From Streptococcus hyointestinalis (GTDB lineage Bacteria > Bacillota > Bacilli > Lactobacillales > Streptococcaceae): DNA of 64,000 bases. The notes beneath the pieces were generated by a model. The model was not told where the DNA came from and did not search any database. It saw nothing but the letters and a program-made list of their open reading frames with translations. The position numbers and the translations under genes were made by a program. Positions 9,762-19,113 of this stretch are shown one piece after another. The DNA is taken from NCBI RefSeq assembly GCF_900459405.1, contig NZ_UHFN01000007.1, positions 1,302,001-1,366,000 of the forward strand, in the 5' to 3' direction. The stretch's first letter is position 1. Each line of letters opens with the position of its first letter.

Positions 9762-9921
9762 GATTTTCCTCACTAATTTCTCAATATTTTAAAATTATAA
9801 GTCAAGATAGCTCACAAGCTATCTCATATCGTAAAAATGCAACTCTCAAGACCGTATTATAGCACAAAACAAAGAAGAATGCTAGAGCTAGTTATCTCTG
9901 ATGAATGATTAGCTGGAAATT

Positions 9922-9952
9922 AAAAAATCTACCTCGTTTTAAGAGGTAGATA
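9922..9952 (-). terminator. Terminator of the pst-phoU operon
   Basis: On the minus strand ATCTACCTC, loop, GAGGTAGAT followed by TTTTT; it begins about 15 bp after the phoU stop codon. Confidence 0.85.
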
Positions 9953-9967
9953 GAAGCTTTAAGAGCC

Positions 9968-10624
9968 TTACATTTCAACGATTTTTCCTGTTTCAAGGTA
10001 GACAATCCACTCACAGATATTGCGAGCATAGTCTCCAATGCGTTCCAAGAACATGATGACTTGGAAGTATTCTTTACCAGCAAAGACAGCGTCTGGCTGT
10101 TTTTTGATTTCTTCGATAGCGAGATTTTGAATATCACGGAAGTAATCGTCAATTTTTTCATCTGAAGCGGCAATTTCATAGGCACGGTTGCTATCAAGAT
10201 TGATATAAGCTTCAAACGCTTCTTCAAGCATGTGTTTGACGGCTTTTCCCATCTCACTGATTTGCTTTTCAACAACTTCGATACGCTCTTCACCTTTCAT
10301 GCGAATAGTAGCTTTTGCGATAGAGGCTGCATGGTCTCCCATACGCTCCACATCACTAGAGGCTTTTAAAACGGTGATAACTGTGCGTAAATCTTGTGAA
10401 ACAGGTTGCTGTAGAGCGATGATTTCAAGGGATTTCTTTTCTAGTTTTGATTCAAATTCATTGACCACTTCATCATCTTCGATGACTTCTCTTGCCAAGT
10501 CACGATCATGTGTGACAAAGGAGCGAACAGCTTTATTGAGTTGTCCAACGACCTCAGTTCCCATTGCGTAGAACTGGTTGTATATTTTTTCTAATTCTTC
10601 TTCGAATTTTGAACGTAACATCAT
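9968..10624 (-). CDS. phoU: Phosphate uptake regulator PhoU
   Basis: Cytosolic modulator of the Pst transporter and its signalling partner. The 218-aa all-helical protein has the two PhoU repeats: ERMGDHAASIAKATI near residue 90 and ERIGDYARNICEWIVYLETG near the end, the metal-cluster motifs of the family. It is the last gene of pstS-pstC-pstA-pstB-pstB-phoU, 24 nt after the second pstB. Two adjacent ATG codons are possible starts; the difference is one residue. Confidence 0.94.
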   Translation of the reverse strand: MMLRSKFEEELEKIYNQFYAMGTEVVGQLNKAVRSFVTHDRDLAREVIEDDEVVNEFESKLEKKSLEIIALQQPVSQDLRTVITVLKASSDVERMGDHAASIAKATIRMKGEERIEVVEKQISEMGKAVKHMLEEAFEAYINLDSNRAYEIAASDEKIDDYFRDIQNLAIEEIKKQPDAVFAGKEYFQVIMFLERIGDYARNICEWIVYLETGKIVEM

Positions 10625-10648
10625 ACTTTTATTTTCCTTTTATTTTTA

Positions 10649-11410
10649 TTAACCAAACTTACCAGAGATGTATTCTTCGGTTTTCTTATGTTTTGGATTG
10701 AGGAAGAGTTCTTTGGTATTGCCATACTCGATGAGATTTCCATCTAAAAAGAAACCTGTGCGATCAGAAATACGAGAGGCTTGTGACATAGAGCGTGTAA
10801 CGATTAACATCGTGTATTGATCCTTTAGGTCGTAGAGGGTTTCTTCGATTTTTCCTGCTGAAATCGGATCAAGCGCTGACGTTGGCTCATCAAGAAGGAT
10901 AATTTTAGGACTTGTAGCCAAAACTCTTGCGATACATACCCGTTGTTGCTGACCTCCTGAGAGACCAACAGCGGAGTCATGTAGACGATCTTTCACCTCA
11001 TCCCAGATAGAAGCTCCACGCAGAGAAGTCTCTACTGCTTGATCAAGGATTTCCTTGTCTTTGATTCCCTTTAATCGTAGTCCGTAAACGACATTTTCAT
11101 AGATAGTCATTGGGAAAGGATTAGGTTGTTGAAAGACCATGCCGATTTCTTTACGCAAAGCAACCGTATCCATTTTGGGACTATAGACATTGTGTCCATT
11201 GTAATCAACAGCACCTGTCAGAGTAACTTCTGGATTGAGGTCATGCATGCGGTTAATAGCACGCAGCAAGGTTGATTTTCCAGAACCAGATGGTCCGATA
11301 AGCGCCGTAATTTCATTCGGATAAAAGTCAATAGACACACTGTTTAGCGCTTTTTTCTTATTGAAATAAACTGATAGATCATGTACTTCTAAAATTGTCT
11401 TTTTTGTCAT
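10649..11410 (-). CDS. pstB: Phosphate ABC transporter ATPase PstB (second paralogue)
   Basis: Energises phosphate uptake through PstCA. The 253-aa protein has Walker [10 protein letters not shown], the signature LSGGQQQR, and Walker [14 protein letters not shown]. The switch region reads VTRSMSQ where most ABC ATPases have a histidine (VTH); the paralogue next door has VTHNMQQ. This substitution may be a feature of the subfamily in streptococci rather than a defect. It lies 8 nt after the other pstB; tandem pstB genes are usual in streptococcal pst operons. Confidence 0.93.
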   Translation of the reverse strand: MTKKTILEVHDLSVYFNKKKALNSVSIDFYPNEITALIGPSGSGKSTLLRAINRMHDLNPEVTLTGAVDYNGHNVYSPKMDTVALRKEIGMVFQQPNPFPMTIYENVVYGLRLKGIKDKEILDQAVETSLRGASIWDEVKDRLHDSAVGLSGGQQQRVCIARVLATSPKIILLDEPTSALDPISAGKIEETLYDLKDQYTMLIVTRSMSQASRISDRTGFFLDGNLIEYGNTKELFLNPKHKKTEEYISGKFG

Positions 11411-11418
11411 GAATGCTC

Positions 11419-12222
11419 CTATCCAAAGTGTCCTGAAACGTAGTCGCTAGTAGATTGCAATTTCGCATTTTGGAAGATATTATTGGTCTTATCATACTCA
11501 ATCAAATCTCCAAGATAGAAAAATGCGGTGTAGTCACTAGCACGTGCTGCTTGTTGCATATTGTGCGTCACGATGATAATAGAGTAGTCTTTCTTCAACT
11601 CAAACATCGTCTCTTCGAGTTGCATAGTTGCAATCGGATCAAGCGCTGACGCTGGCTCATCCATCAGCAAAATATCTGGTTTTACCGCAATGGCACGAGC
11701 AATGCAAAGACGCTGTTGCTGACCACCTGAGAGAGTAAAAGCTGACTTGTGAAGGTCATCTTTGACCTGATCCCACAGTGCTGCTTGCTTGAGCGAAGTC
11801 TCAACAATCTCATCCAGAAATTGCTTGTCCTTAACCCCAGCACGCTCATAAGCAAAAGTGATGTTTTTGTAAATAGACTTTGCAAAAGGATTTGGACGTT
11901 GAAAGATCATACCGATATGTTTACGCATTTCATAGACATTGATGTTTGCAGCATTGACATCAATCCCTTCATAGAGAATCTCACCTGTCACGCGGGCAAT
12001 ATCGATGGTATCATTCATACGATTAAGACTTCTTAAATAAGTGGATTTACCACATCCAGATGGACCGATAAGGGCAGTGATTTTATTTTTTTCAAACTGC
12101 ATATCAATCCCTTTAATCGCCTCTTTATTGCCATAATAAACATGAAGATCTTTGGTTTGAAGGGTGATTTTATCTTCAGGGATAGTGATAATATGGCGCT
12201 CATTCCAATTATAATCTGCCAT
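11419..12222 (-). CDS. pstB: Phosphate ABC transporter ATPase PstB (first paralogue)
   Basis: A 267-aa ABC ATPase with an N-terminal extension of about 20 residues ([11 protein letters not shown]) compared with its neighbour. Walker [18 protein letters not shown], signature [14 protein letters not shown], Walker [14 protein letters not shown] and a canonical switch histidine in [15 protein letters not shown]. It follows pstA by 27 nt in the pst operon. Which paralogue is the main partner of PstCA cannot be read from sequence. Confidence 0.94.
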   Translation of the reverse strand: MADYNWNERHIITIPEDKITLQTKDLHVYYGNKEAIKGIDMQFEKNKITALIGPSGCGKSTYLRSLNRMNDTIDIARVTGEILYEGIDVNAANINVYEMRKHIGMIFQRPNPFAKSIYKNITFAYERAGVKDKQFLDEIVETSLKQAALWDQVKDDLHKSAFTLSGGQQQRLCIARAIAVKPDILLMDEPASALDPIATMQLEETMFELKKDYSIIIVTHNMQQAARASDYTAFFYLGDLIEYDKTNNIFQNAKLQSTSDYVSGHFG

Positions 12223-12249
12223 AAAAACTCCTTTAAAAACTTTCTAACT

Positions 12250-13134
12250 CTACGCAGACGTTAACTTGCTGTGTAGTTTCTTTCCGATAGTACGTGCTGA
12301 CAAGTTGAAAATCAAGATAACAACCAAAAGAACGGCAGCACTTCCTGCAGAGACTTGTGTCGCATCTGGAATTGTTCCTTCGCTATTGACTTTCCAAATG
12401 TGTACAGACAAGGTTTCTGCTTGACGGAAGATTGAGATTGGGCTAGTAACACTTAGTGGGTTCCAGTTGGACCAGTCAAGAGCTGGTGCAGACTGACCAG
12501 CGGTGTAGATAAGCGCAGCCGCTTCACCAAAGATACGCCCAGAAGCAAGCACAATACCAGTAACAATACTTGGCAGCGCTTCTGGAATAACTACATGAAG
12601 AACGGTCTCCCAACGTGAGATACCAAGTGCGAGTCCCGCTTCACGCTGTGTGTGGTGGACATTACGCAAGCTATCCTCAACACTACGTGTCATCTGTGGC
12701 AGGTTGAAAACCGTCAAGGCTAGCGCACCAGAAATGATAGAAAAACCATATTCAAACTGCACAACAAAAATCAAATAACCAAACAAACCAACAACAACTG
12801 ATGGCAGTGATGATAGTATCTCAATACAAGTACGGATAAAGTTAGTCATACGTCCCTTTTTAGCATACTCTGAGAGATAAACACCCGCTCCTAATGACAA
12901 AGGAATAGAGATAATCAAAGTAACCACTAAGAGGAAGAAAGAGTTGTACAACTGGATACCAATCCCTCCGCCTGCTTGATAAGAGGAAGATTTACCAGTC
13001 AAAAAGTGCCAAGACACATGCGGTAGACCACGTACTAAAATGTAAACGAGCAAAGATGCCAGAATAAGAACGATAATACCTGCAATCGTATAAAGCGTTG
13101 CCGTAGCTACTTTATCCCATTTTTTAGCGTTCAT
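12250..13134 (-). CDS. pstA: Phosphate ABC transporter permease PstA
   Basis: Integral membrane subunit, 294 aa, with a first hydrophobic segment at about 10-35 and five more. The EAA-loop consensus appears as REAGLALGISRWETVLHVVIPEALPS near residue 160, the site that contacts PstB. It overlaps the end of pstC by 11 nt, indicating translational coupling. It forms the translocation path with PstC for phosphate delivered by PstS. Confidence 0.94.
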   Translation of the reverse strand: MNAKKWDKVATATLYTIAGIIVLILASLLVYILVRGLPHVSWHFLTGKSSSYQAGGGIGIQLYNSFFLLVVTLIISIPLSLGAGVYLSEYAKKGRMTNFIRTCIEILSSLPSVVVGLFGYLIFVVQFEYGFSIISGALALTVFNLPQMTRSVEDSLRNVHHTQREAGLALGISRWETVLHVVIPEALPSIVTGIVLASGRIFGEAAALIYTAGQSAPALDWSNWNPLSVTSPISIFRQAETLSVHIWKVNSEGTIPDATQVSAGSAAVLLVVILIFNLSARTIGKKLHSKLTSA

Positions 13135-14041
13135 AGTTTTTCTTTCCCTCCCTAGTAATCAATTTTATCACTGTATTAAAGGCAAGACTCATCACCAAGA
13201 GAACAAGCGCTAATGACCAGAGGACATTATTTTGGACTGTTCCCATAACGGTGTTTCCGATTCCCATTGTAAGAACGGAGGTCAGTGTCGCTGCAGGTGT
13301 TGTTAGAGAGGTAGGAATCACTGCAGAGTTTCCGACAACCATCTGAATAGCTAGTGCTTCACCAAAGGCACGCGCCATCCCAAAGACAATAGCTGTAAAG
13401 ATACCAGGACGTGCTGCATTGAGGATAACACGCCAAATAGTTTGCCAGCGTGTCGCTCCCATAGCTAGACTCGCTTCCTTATAATGACGTGGAACAGCTT
13501 TTAGGCTATCTACTGTCATAAAGGTAACGGTCGGCAAAATCATAACAAAGAGGACAAACACCCCTGATAAGATACCAAACCCAGTACCTCCAAAAATAGA
13601 GCGGACAAAAGGAACGATAACTTGTAGTCCGATAAAACCATAAACAACAGATGGGATACCAACCAAAAGCTCAACAGCGGGCTGCAAAATCTTAGCACCG
13701 TATTTTGGAGAGATTTCTGTCATAAAGACAGCTGCACCAATGGCAAATGGTGTCGCTACAATAGCAGAAAGAATTGTGACAATAAATGACCCCAAAATCA
13801 TCGGAGCTGCACCAAATGATTTGCTGTTTGGCTCCCATGTCCCACTAAATAGAAATTCAAAAATATTGACCTTATCAACAAAGAAAGTTGACAAGCCTTT
13901 TTGTGCGATAAAAACTAAAATCATCGCAACGATAAAGACGATAAGTCCTAGGCAAAGAAAAGTAATGGTTTTCCCAAACTTTTCCAAGCGTGAATTTTTT
14001 GAAGGCGTGGTTAATTGTTTGACCAGTTCTTTATTTTCCAT
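13124..14041 (-). CDS. pstC: Phosphate ABC transporter permease PstC
   Basis: Integral membrane subunit, 305 aa. After a polar N-terminus of about 25 residues there are six hydrophobic segments; the EAA loop reads YKEASLAMGATRWQTIWRVI near residue 190, and FTAIVFGMARAFGEALAIQMV follows. It partners PstA. It starts 21 nt after pstS stops. Sequence and length are normal for the family. Confidence 0.94.
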   Translation of the reverse strand: MENKELVKQLTTPSKNSRLEKFGKTITFLCLGLIVFIVAMILVFIAQKGLSTFFVDKVNIFEFLFSGTWEPNSKSFGAAPMILGSFIVTILSAIVATPFAIGAAVFMTEISPKYGAKILQPAVELLVGIPSVVYGFIGLQVIVPFVRSIFGGTGFGILSGVFVLFVMILPTVTFMTVDSLKAVPRHYKEASLAMGATRWQTIWRVILNAARPGIFTAIVFGMARAFGEALAIQMVVGNSAVIPTSLTTPAATLTSVLTMGIGNTVMGTVQNNVLWSLALVLLVMSLAFNTVIKLITREGKKNYER

Positions 14042-14062
14042 GTTCTCTTTCCAATCTGAAAA

Positions 14063-14929
14063 TCATTTAGCTGTGACATTGCCATCAGCATCTTTAGTGA
14101 CTTTCATATCGTTTATAGAGATATATCCCATATTTTTAACGATATGATTTTGAACTTCATCGCTGAGCATAAAGTCGATGAACTCTTTGGTTAAGCCTTT
14201 GGCTGCACCTTTGGTGTACATGTGCTCATAAGACCATAGAATCCATTTATTAGTCGCAACATTAGCAGCTGTTGGCTCATAACCGTTTAACTTCAGTGTC
14301 TTAACCGAGTCATCAACATAGGCAAAGGCAAGGTAAGAAATCGCTCCAGGTGTTTGTGAGACGATTGACTTGACCATACCGTTTGAATCTTGCTCTTGGC
14401 TGCGAATAGCGCTCTTTCCGTCCATGATAGTCGTATCAAACGTTGCACGTGAGCCAGAACTTGCCGCACGGTTAATGATTGAAATCTCTAAATCTTGTCC
14501 ACCCAGCTCTTTCCAGTTGGTGATTTTTCCAGTAAAAATATCACGCAACTGCTCGGTTGTTAAATTATCAACCTTGACTTCGCTATTGACGATAACAGCA
14601 AGACCCGCTACCGCTACTTGGTGGTCTTTGAGGATTTTGGCATCAATACCTTCTTTTTCTTGGGCAAAGACGTCACTGTTTCCGATTTGAACAGCTCCTG
14701 ACTGCACTTGAGAAAGACCAGTTCCTGAACCGCCACCTTGAACATTGATGGTTTTGCCGACGTGCTGAGAAGCGAACTCTTCAGCTGCGGCTTCTACTAA
14801 AGGTTGAAGAGCAGTTGAGCCAACGCTATTGATGGATTGCCCTTTATCAATCCACTTTGCACAAGCGCTAAGGGACAAAACGGATAGAGCCACTAAAGTC
14901 AGTGTCAAAATCTTGTGTCTTTTTTTCAT
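14063..14929 (-). CDS. pstS: Phosphate-binding lipoprotein PstS
   Basis: Extracytoplasmic receptor that passes phosphate to PstCA. The 288-aa product has a lipoprotein signal: MKKRHK, a hydrophobic stretch, and the lipobox LSAC around Cys23. Phosphate-binding segments are visible as [28 protein letters not shown] and [13 protein letters not shown]. The ATG at 14929 is preferred to a TTG three codons earlier because AGGA is correctly placed before it. First gene of the operon. Confidence 0.94.
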   Translation of the reverse strand: MKKRHKILTLTLVALSVLSLSACAKWIDKGQSINSVGSTALQPLVEAAAEEFASQHVGKTINVQGGGSGTGLSQVQSGAVQIGNSDVFAQEKEGIDAKILKDHQVAVAGLAVIVNSEVKVDNLTTEQLRDIFTGKITNWKELGGQDLEISIINRAASSGSRATFDTTIMDGKSAIRSQEQDSNGMVKSIVSQTPGAISYLAFAYVDDSVKTLKLNGYEPTAANVATNKWILWSYEHMYTKGAAKGLTKEFIDFMLSDEVQNHIVKNMGYISINDMKVTKDADGNVTAK

Positions 14930-15017
14930 AAACACCAATCCTATTCTAAGTTAAATCATATATATTATCTCAGACGAGATAAGCGAAGATACTCTCATTT
15001 TAAAATCTTCTCATTTC

Positions 15018-15026
15018 ACTATATCA
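15018..15026 (-). promoter_or_regulatory. Possible extended -10 promoter of the pst operon
   Basis: TATGATATAGT on the minus strand, that is TATAGT with TG one base upstream, about 90 bp before pstS. No good -35 hexamer is visible, which would suit an activator-dependent promoter, but I cannot define an activator site. Confidence 0.35.
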
Positions 15027-15078
15027 TAAGAAAACTAGCTTGCCTAGTAGTCTTTTTAAAGATTGTATTCAATAACAG

Positions 15079-16389
15079 TTAGACCTGGAATCGCAAGCCT
15101 TTTGGGTAAAAATTCTTGAGCACGCCACCCGTTACTTTAGCAAAGCCCAAGCCGTTACCTTGGCATAAGACTTGGTACCATCCATTAGGAATTGACTGGT
15201 TCAATTGAACCACATTTCCAGAGACATAGATGGCAAACTGTTCTATATCAATTTCGATTGTATGGTGAACTTCGTCAGATGATAGAGCAAGTCCAAGTGC
15301 AAAAGATGGCTCAAAACGTCCCTTTTTGAAAGTTCCTAAATGAAGCCCGTTACGAACAATCTTCACCTTTTTCAGGTCAGGCAAGCCCTCTGGAAGCAGG
15401 TACAATTGTTCGCCAAACACCTGCAACACACCCTCCAAAGAGTGCGTTAAGTGCTGCGCTGCAAAGTCTTGCCAGTAGGTCTGCTGTTGCTTCGTCAGAT
15501 TACTTTTGGCTTGTTTACAAGTCACCGTCTCTTTTGGACGAGTATCCTGCAATCGTGCAACAAACTGCCCTTCACCCTTAAAGTGGTGCGGATACATGCG
15601 TGCTACCTCTGGCATGTCAATACCTACGACCATACCGTTTATCTTAGGCACATCCACCAACTCTAAATAAGGATACTCTTCTAATAACCAGCTAACGACA
15701 CCTTCATTTTCCTCGGGCGACCAAGTGCAGGTCGAATAGACGAGACTACCTCCGACGGCTAGCATTTTCAGCGCTTCTTGTAAAATTTCTTTTTGCAGAG
15801 CCGCACACTCACTAGGATAGTCACGGTGCCAATACTGCATGGCAGCTGGATCTTTCCGAAACATTCCTTCGCCTGAGCAAGGTCCGTCAAATACAATCAT
15901 GTCAAAATAGGCTGGGAAAACCTTGGCTAAACGCTCCGAAGATTCGTTTGTCACGATGACATTGCGAGCTCCAAAACGCTCGATATTTTCAGCCAATACC
16001 TTGCTACGCTTGGTTGAGATGTCGTTACTCACTAGGAGACCTGTATTGTCCAGATAAGAAAGCAAGTGCGTGGACTTACCCCCAGGCGCTGCTGACAAGT
16101 CTAGTACCCGCATGCCCTTTTGCGGACTAGCGACCTGTGCCACCATTTGCGCAGCAGGCTCTTGAGAGTAGACAAGACCTGTCGTGTGAGCAGGCGACTT
16201 GCCAGAAATCTTGCCATAGTGCCCCCACGGCGTCTGAGGAATGGCTTGGTCAAAGGCGACCTGTGCTTTTTTGAGGGGATTTGTCCGAAAAGCGGCTACC
16301 GCTTCATCGTCAAAACTCGCAAAAAAAGCTGGTGCCTCATCGCCAAGCAATTTCTCGTATTTTTGGATAAAATCTACTGGTAAATTCAT
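15079..16389 (-). CDS. rsmF: 16S rRNA m5C methyltransferase, RsmF/YebU type
   Basis: SAM-dependent rRNA cytosine-C5 methyltransferase, 436 aa. The SAM site is VLDLSAAPGGKSTHLL near residue 95; the two cysteines expected of RNA m5C enzymes are in FDGPCSGEGMFRKDP and VYSTCTWSPEENE. A C-terminal RNA-binding (RsmF/PUA-like) domain follows from about residue 300. It is a single gene upstream of pst on the same strand, with more than 100 bp between them. The exact cytosine modified is not decided by sequence. Confidence 0.88.
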   Translation of the reverse strand: MNLPVDFIQKYEKLLGDEAPAFFASFDDEAVAAFRTNPLKKAQVAFDQAIPQTPWGHYGKISGKSPAHTTGLVYSQEPAAQMVAQVASPQKGMRVLDLSAAPGGKSTHLLSYLDNTGLLVSNDISTKRSKVLAENIERFGARNVIVTNESSERLAKVFPAYFDMIVFDGPCSGEGMFRKDPAAMQYWHRDYPSECAALQKEILQEALKMLAVGGSLVYSTCTWSPEENEGVVSWLLEEYPYLELVDVPKINGMVVGIDMPEVARMYPHHFKGEGQFVARLQDTRPKETVTCKQAKSNLTKQQQTYWQDFAAQHLTHSLEGVLQVFGEQLYLLPEGLPDLKKVKIVRNGLHLGTFKKGRFEPSFALGLALSSDEVHHTIEIDIEQFAIYVSGNVVQLNQSIPNGWYQVLCQGNGLGFAKVTGGVLKNFYPKGLRFQV

Positions 16390-16448
16390 AGTTCTATTAT
16401 ACTATAAATTTCCCCTTTTGTGGGTCTTTTCCTTACGCTAATCTGAGC

Positions 16449-16478
16449 AAAAAAGTCCGTTAGCATGCTAACAGACTT
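16449..16478 (-). terminator. lrgAB terminator
   Basis: On the minus strand AGTC-x-GTTAGC and GCTAAC-x-GACT form a stem with one mismatch followed by a T run, just after the lrgB stop. Confidence 0.75.
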
Positions 16479-16481
16479 CTC

Positions 16482-17177
16482 TCAAGATAATACTAATTGT
16501 GCAATCAGTGGACTGACAATCACATACATAATACCAGTGATACCAATAGCAAGCCCTGCCATAGCCCCCTCGACATAGCCGTATTTTAAAGCAGCGCCAG
16601 TGCCGATAGCATGACCTGTCCCACCTAGCGCTAAGCCGATAGCAACAGGGTCGTCAATCTTAAACCATTTGAGCAGGGTCGGCCCAAGGACACTGGTTAA
16701 AATCCCAGTCACAACAACCACAACCAAGGTCACCGTCATAATCCCACTCATCTTGTCCGTGATACCAATAGCCATGGCAGTTGTGACTGATTTTGGAAAT
16801 AAAGAAATCGCTAGAAAATACTTCATTCCAAAAAACTTAGCGATCAAGGCAGTATAGAGTGTATTTATCAGCGTTGCTATTGTAATACTAATCAAAATAC
16901 TTCTAATATGGTGCTTCATCAAGTGAAAAGAGCGATACAAAGGAATACCCAGCGCCACCGTTGATGGCACTATCAACATGTTTAGGTAAGCCCCACCAAT
17001 ATAGTAGTCATGGTAGGAAATATGCGTCAGCTTCAAAAAGACGATAAGCACTATCGTAGCGACCAATAAAGGTGTCGTTAGAGGATGGGGGAACCGTCTA
17101 AAGACCAAAAGCCCTACTAAATAGCTCATAATAGACAACATAATCCCAAACATAGGATTGGTCACAAGACTACTCAC
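16482..17177 (-). CDS. lrgB: LrgB family membrane protein
   Basis: Partner of LrgA in the holin/antiholin-like pair that influences autolysis; in S. mutans the pair also takes part in pyruvate uptake (family knowledge). The protein is about 231 aa and strongly hydrophobic, ending in the conserved LALGGTGHAIGTGAALKYG region and a last membrane segment. The start is taken as GTG at 17177, because GGGAGG lies directly upstream; an ATG at 17192 would sit inside that site. The GTG overlaps the lrgA stop by 8 nt, so translation is coupled. Confidence 0.9.
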   Translation of the reverse strand: MSSLVTNPMFGIMLSIMSYLVGLLVFRRFPHPLTTPLLVATIVLIVFLKLTHISYHDYYIGGAYLNMLIVPSTVALGIPLYRSFHLMKHHIRSILISITIATLINTLYTALIAKFFGMKYFLAISLFPKSVTTAMAIGITDKMSGIMTVTLVVVVVTGILTSVLGPTLLKWFKIDDPVAIGLALGGTGHAIGTGAALKYGYVEGAMAGLAIGITGIMYVIVSPLIAQLVLS

Positions 17178-17550
17178 GACTAGTCCTCCCATCTACATAA
17201 TCGCCTTCATAACGTCTCTTAATCACTTGTACGACCAAACCAATGGTTGCGATATTGAGCACAATAGCCCCCAAAGTAATCACGACAATACCAACAAGAT
17301 TGGGGGCGATAACATCAAACTTATCCATGACCCCAACGGCTGCCGGCAAGAATAAAATCGTCATATTGCTCAGCAAAAACTGACCAACATCATAAATGTG
17401 GCGTAGCCTGATGATTTTAAACTGCAAAGCAAGAAAAAGTAAGACTAAGCCGATAATGCTTCCTGGTACGGGCAATGAAAAAGCAGTTGATAGACATTCT
17501 CCCAACATTGAAAAAATCAAAATATACATCAACTGAACGTATAACTTCAC
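17170..17550 (-). CDS. lrgA: LrgA family holin-like protein
   Basis: A 126-aa membrane protein with four hydrophobic segments and the CidA/LrgA motif LPVPGSIIGLVLLFLAL near residue 27. It begins with GTG at 17550 behind AAGGAG. First gene of lrgAB, whose transcription in streptococci is commonly controlled by LytST; no lytST genes lie in this window. Confidence 0.9.
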   Translation of the reverse strand: MKLYVQLMYILIFSMLGECLSTAFSLPVPGSIIGLVLLFLALQFKIIRLRHIYDVGQFLLSNMTILFLPAAVGVMDKFDVIAPNLVGIVVITLGAIVLNIATIGLVVQVIKRRYEGDYVDGRTSRE

Positions 17551-17622
17551 AAAAATTCTCCTTGCGTTTGATACCTCTAGTTTACTACTATTTCTATTTT
17601 TTTCAAGAGAATTTTAAGTTTT

Positions 17623-18396
17623 TCATGAATTTTCATGAGAGCTTATTGCTTTTTTGATGAGTGCTAATTTTACCTTGGGCACAAACATGACCTTTTGACG
17701 ATGGGTAAAGTCAGGTTCATTGCCATCTAGCGTCAAAAGGACATAACCGAGTTTATCGCCTAAAATTTTAGCAGCCGCATAATCCCACGGTTGCAGATAA
17801 GAAAAGTAGGCCATCAGCTTTCCAGTGAGGACGTAACCCATACTAATCCCTGCACCACCATAGACACGTAAACCCAGACTTTGTTGGATAAAATCACGAA
17901 TGCCGTGTTCATTTTGAGCATACATGCCGCTATTGCCGCCAATCAAACTTCGAGAGAGCGGTTTATCTTGATAAGGCGATAAGAGTTCGTCGTTCATATA
18001 AACATCGAAAATACCACCACCGTGGAAAAGTCGGTCATTGATAACATCATAAATCAAGCCAAACTGACCCAAACCATCCTCATAATAAGCAATCAAAATA
18101 GCAAAATAATCCCTTTGCACGATGAAATTGACCGTTCCATCAATCGGATCAAGCACCCAAACCTTGCCGTCTGTCACAGAGTGACGGAGGTTATTTTCCT
18201 CAGCTAAAATCGCATCTGCTGGATAGTGCTTGTGAATCTCAGTGACAAGAAAATCCTGCACTTCCTTATCTAGTGAAGTGACAAGGTCATCAAATCGCCC
18301 TTTTTCCTCAACCACAAGCTCATCAGACAAGTGCTTTAAAATCAACTGCCCGGCTTCTCTAATCAGCTGTTTCGCAAACTCAAATTTACTTTCCAA
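17623..18396 (-). CDS. Inositol monophosphatase family protein (SuhB-like)
   Basis: Mg-dependent sugar-phosphate phosphatase, 257 aa. The metal-binding motifs are [12 protein letters not shown] near residue 83 and WDYAAAKIL near 203, with AEENN supplying a further acidic ligand. The substrate cannot be fixed: members act on inositol phosphate, NADP or other sugar phosphates. It overlaps the upstream UPF0223 gene by 11 nt and belongs to the truB-ribF-spxA1 cluster. Confidence 0.85.
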   Translation of the reverse strand: MESKFEFAKQLIREAGQLILKHLSDELVVEEKGRFDDLVTSLDKEVQDFLVTEIHKHYPADAILAEENNLRHSVTDGKVWVLDPIDGTVNFIVQRDYFAILIAYYEDGLGQFGLIYDVINDRLFHGGGIFDVYMNDELLSPYQDKPLSRSLIGGNSGMYAQNEHGIRDFIQQSLGLRVYGGAGISMGYVLTGKLMAYFSYLQPWDYAAAKILGDKLGYVLLTLDGNEPDFTHRQKVMFVPKVKLALIKKAISSHENS

Positions 18397-18676
18397 GAGA
18401 AATCAGTCCTTTCCCTTTTGCTTTGGCTGCTTTGACCACTTGGTAGGTTGAGTAGCCACTCGTTTTTTCAAAGTCACGGTCTATTTGTTTTTCTTGCGCT
18501 TTGCTTTTAACGATATGTTTAAAGGCTGCATAGCTGTTTAAAACAGCTTCTGCTTCTACTTTATGTTCATAAGCTTTTTCCACTTGATTTAAAAAAGAAA
18601 GCACTGTTGCAATCTCATCAGTGCTCCATGACAAATCAAGGGGATAGGCATAGTTATCTTTCATTTTCTCCCTCAA
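18386..18676 (-). CDS. UPF0223 family protein
   Basis: A 96-aa protein with the conserved [17 protein letters not shown] start and a C-terminal [17 protein letters not shown]. Function is unknown for the family. It overlaps spxA1 upstream (23 nt) and the phosphatase downstream (11 nt). The same three-gene order is one I recall from other streptococci, so the linkage is probably old. Confidence 0.85.
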   Translation of the reverse strand: MREKMKDNYAYPLDLSWSTDEIATVLSFLNQVEKAYEHKVEAEAVLNSYAAFKHIVKSKAQEKQIDRDFEKTSGYSTYQVVKAAKAKGKGLISLGK

Positions 18677-19070
18677 TTTCTGCTTTTATAGTTGCCTCTT
18701 GTAACTCCTGCATACGATAATCTCTAGGTAAAAAGGCTCTGATTTCATCTTCATTAAAACCAATCTGCATCCGCTTGTTGTCCAAAATAATGGGACGGCG
18801 CAAAAGACTTGGATTTTCAGAAATAAGGTCAATCAAATTAGAAACTGACAAATCATCCACATCAATCTCTAACCTTTGAAAAACCTTTGAACGCGTCGAA
18901 ATAATATCCTCTGTGCCATTTTCTGTTAGTGCCAAAATGGACAGTAACTCTTCTTTGGTCAAAGGGCTTGTCACAATATTATGTTCTTTGAACTCGAGAT
19001 GATGTTTGGTCAGCCAAGCACGTGCTTTACGGCAACTCGTACAACTAGGAGATAGAAATAAAGTAATCAT
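18654..19070 (-). CDS. spxA1: Spx-type transcriptional regulator SpxA1
   Basis: ArsC-fold protein that binds the alpha C-terminal domain of RNA polymerase and redirects transcription in oxidative stress. The 138-aa product begins [19 protein letters not shown], with the redox CTSC pair at residues 10-13, and has [20 protein letters not shown] near the C-terminus. The ATG at 19070 is chosen over an upstream in-frame ATG because AGAGGAG precedes it. Assignment to SpxA1 rather than SpxA2 rests on similarity of the first residues to remembered streptococcal SpxA1. Confidence 0.88.
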   Translation of the reverse strand: MITLFLSPSCTSCRKARAWLTKHHLEFKEHNIVTSPLTKEELLSILALTENGTEDIISTRSKVFQRLEIDVDDLSVSNLIDLISENPSLLRRPIILDNKRMQIGFNEDEIRAFLPRDYRMQELQEATIKAEIEGENER

Positions 19071-19113
19071 GAAAGCTCCTCTTAATTTTACTCTAAGAAT
19101 ATTATACACAATT

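Noticed and set aside
9892..10293. Open frame overlapping the phoU 3' end
   Set aside because: It lies in another frame of phoU and through the terminator, with biased lysine/serine composition and no family pattern.
14939..15078. Pho-box style direct repeats ahead of pstS
   Set aside because: The region is AT-rich with some repeated ATGA/TGAGA words, but no convincing spaced direct repeat at a promoter position.
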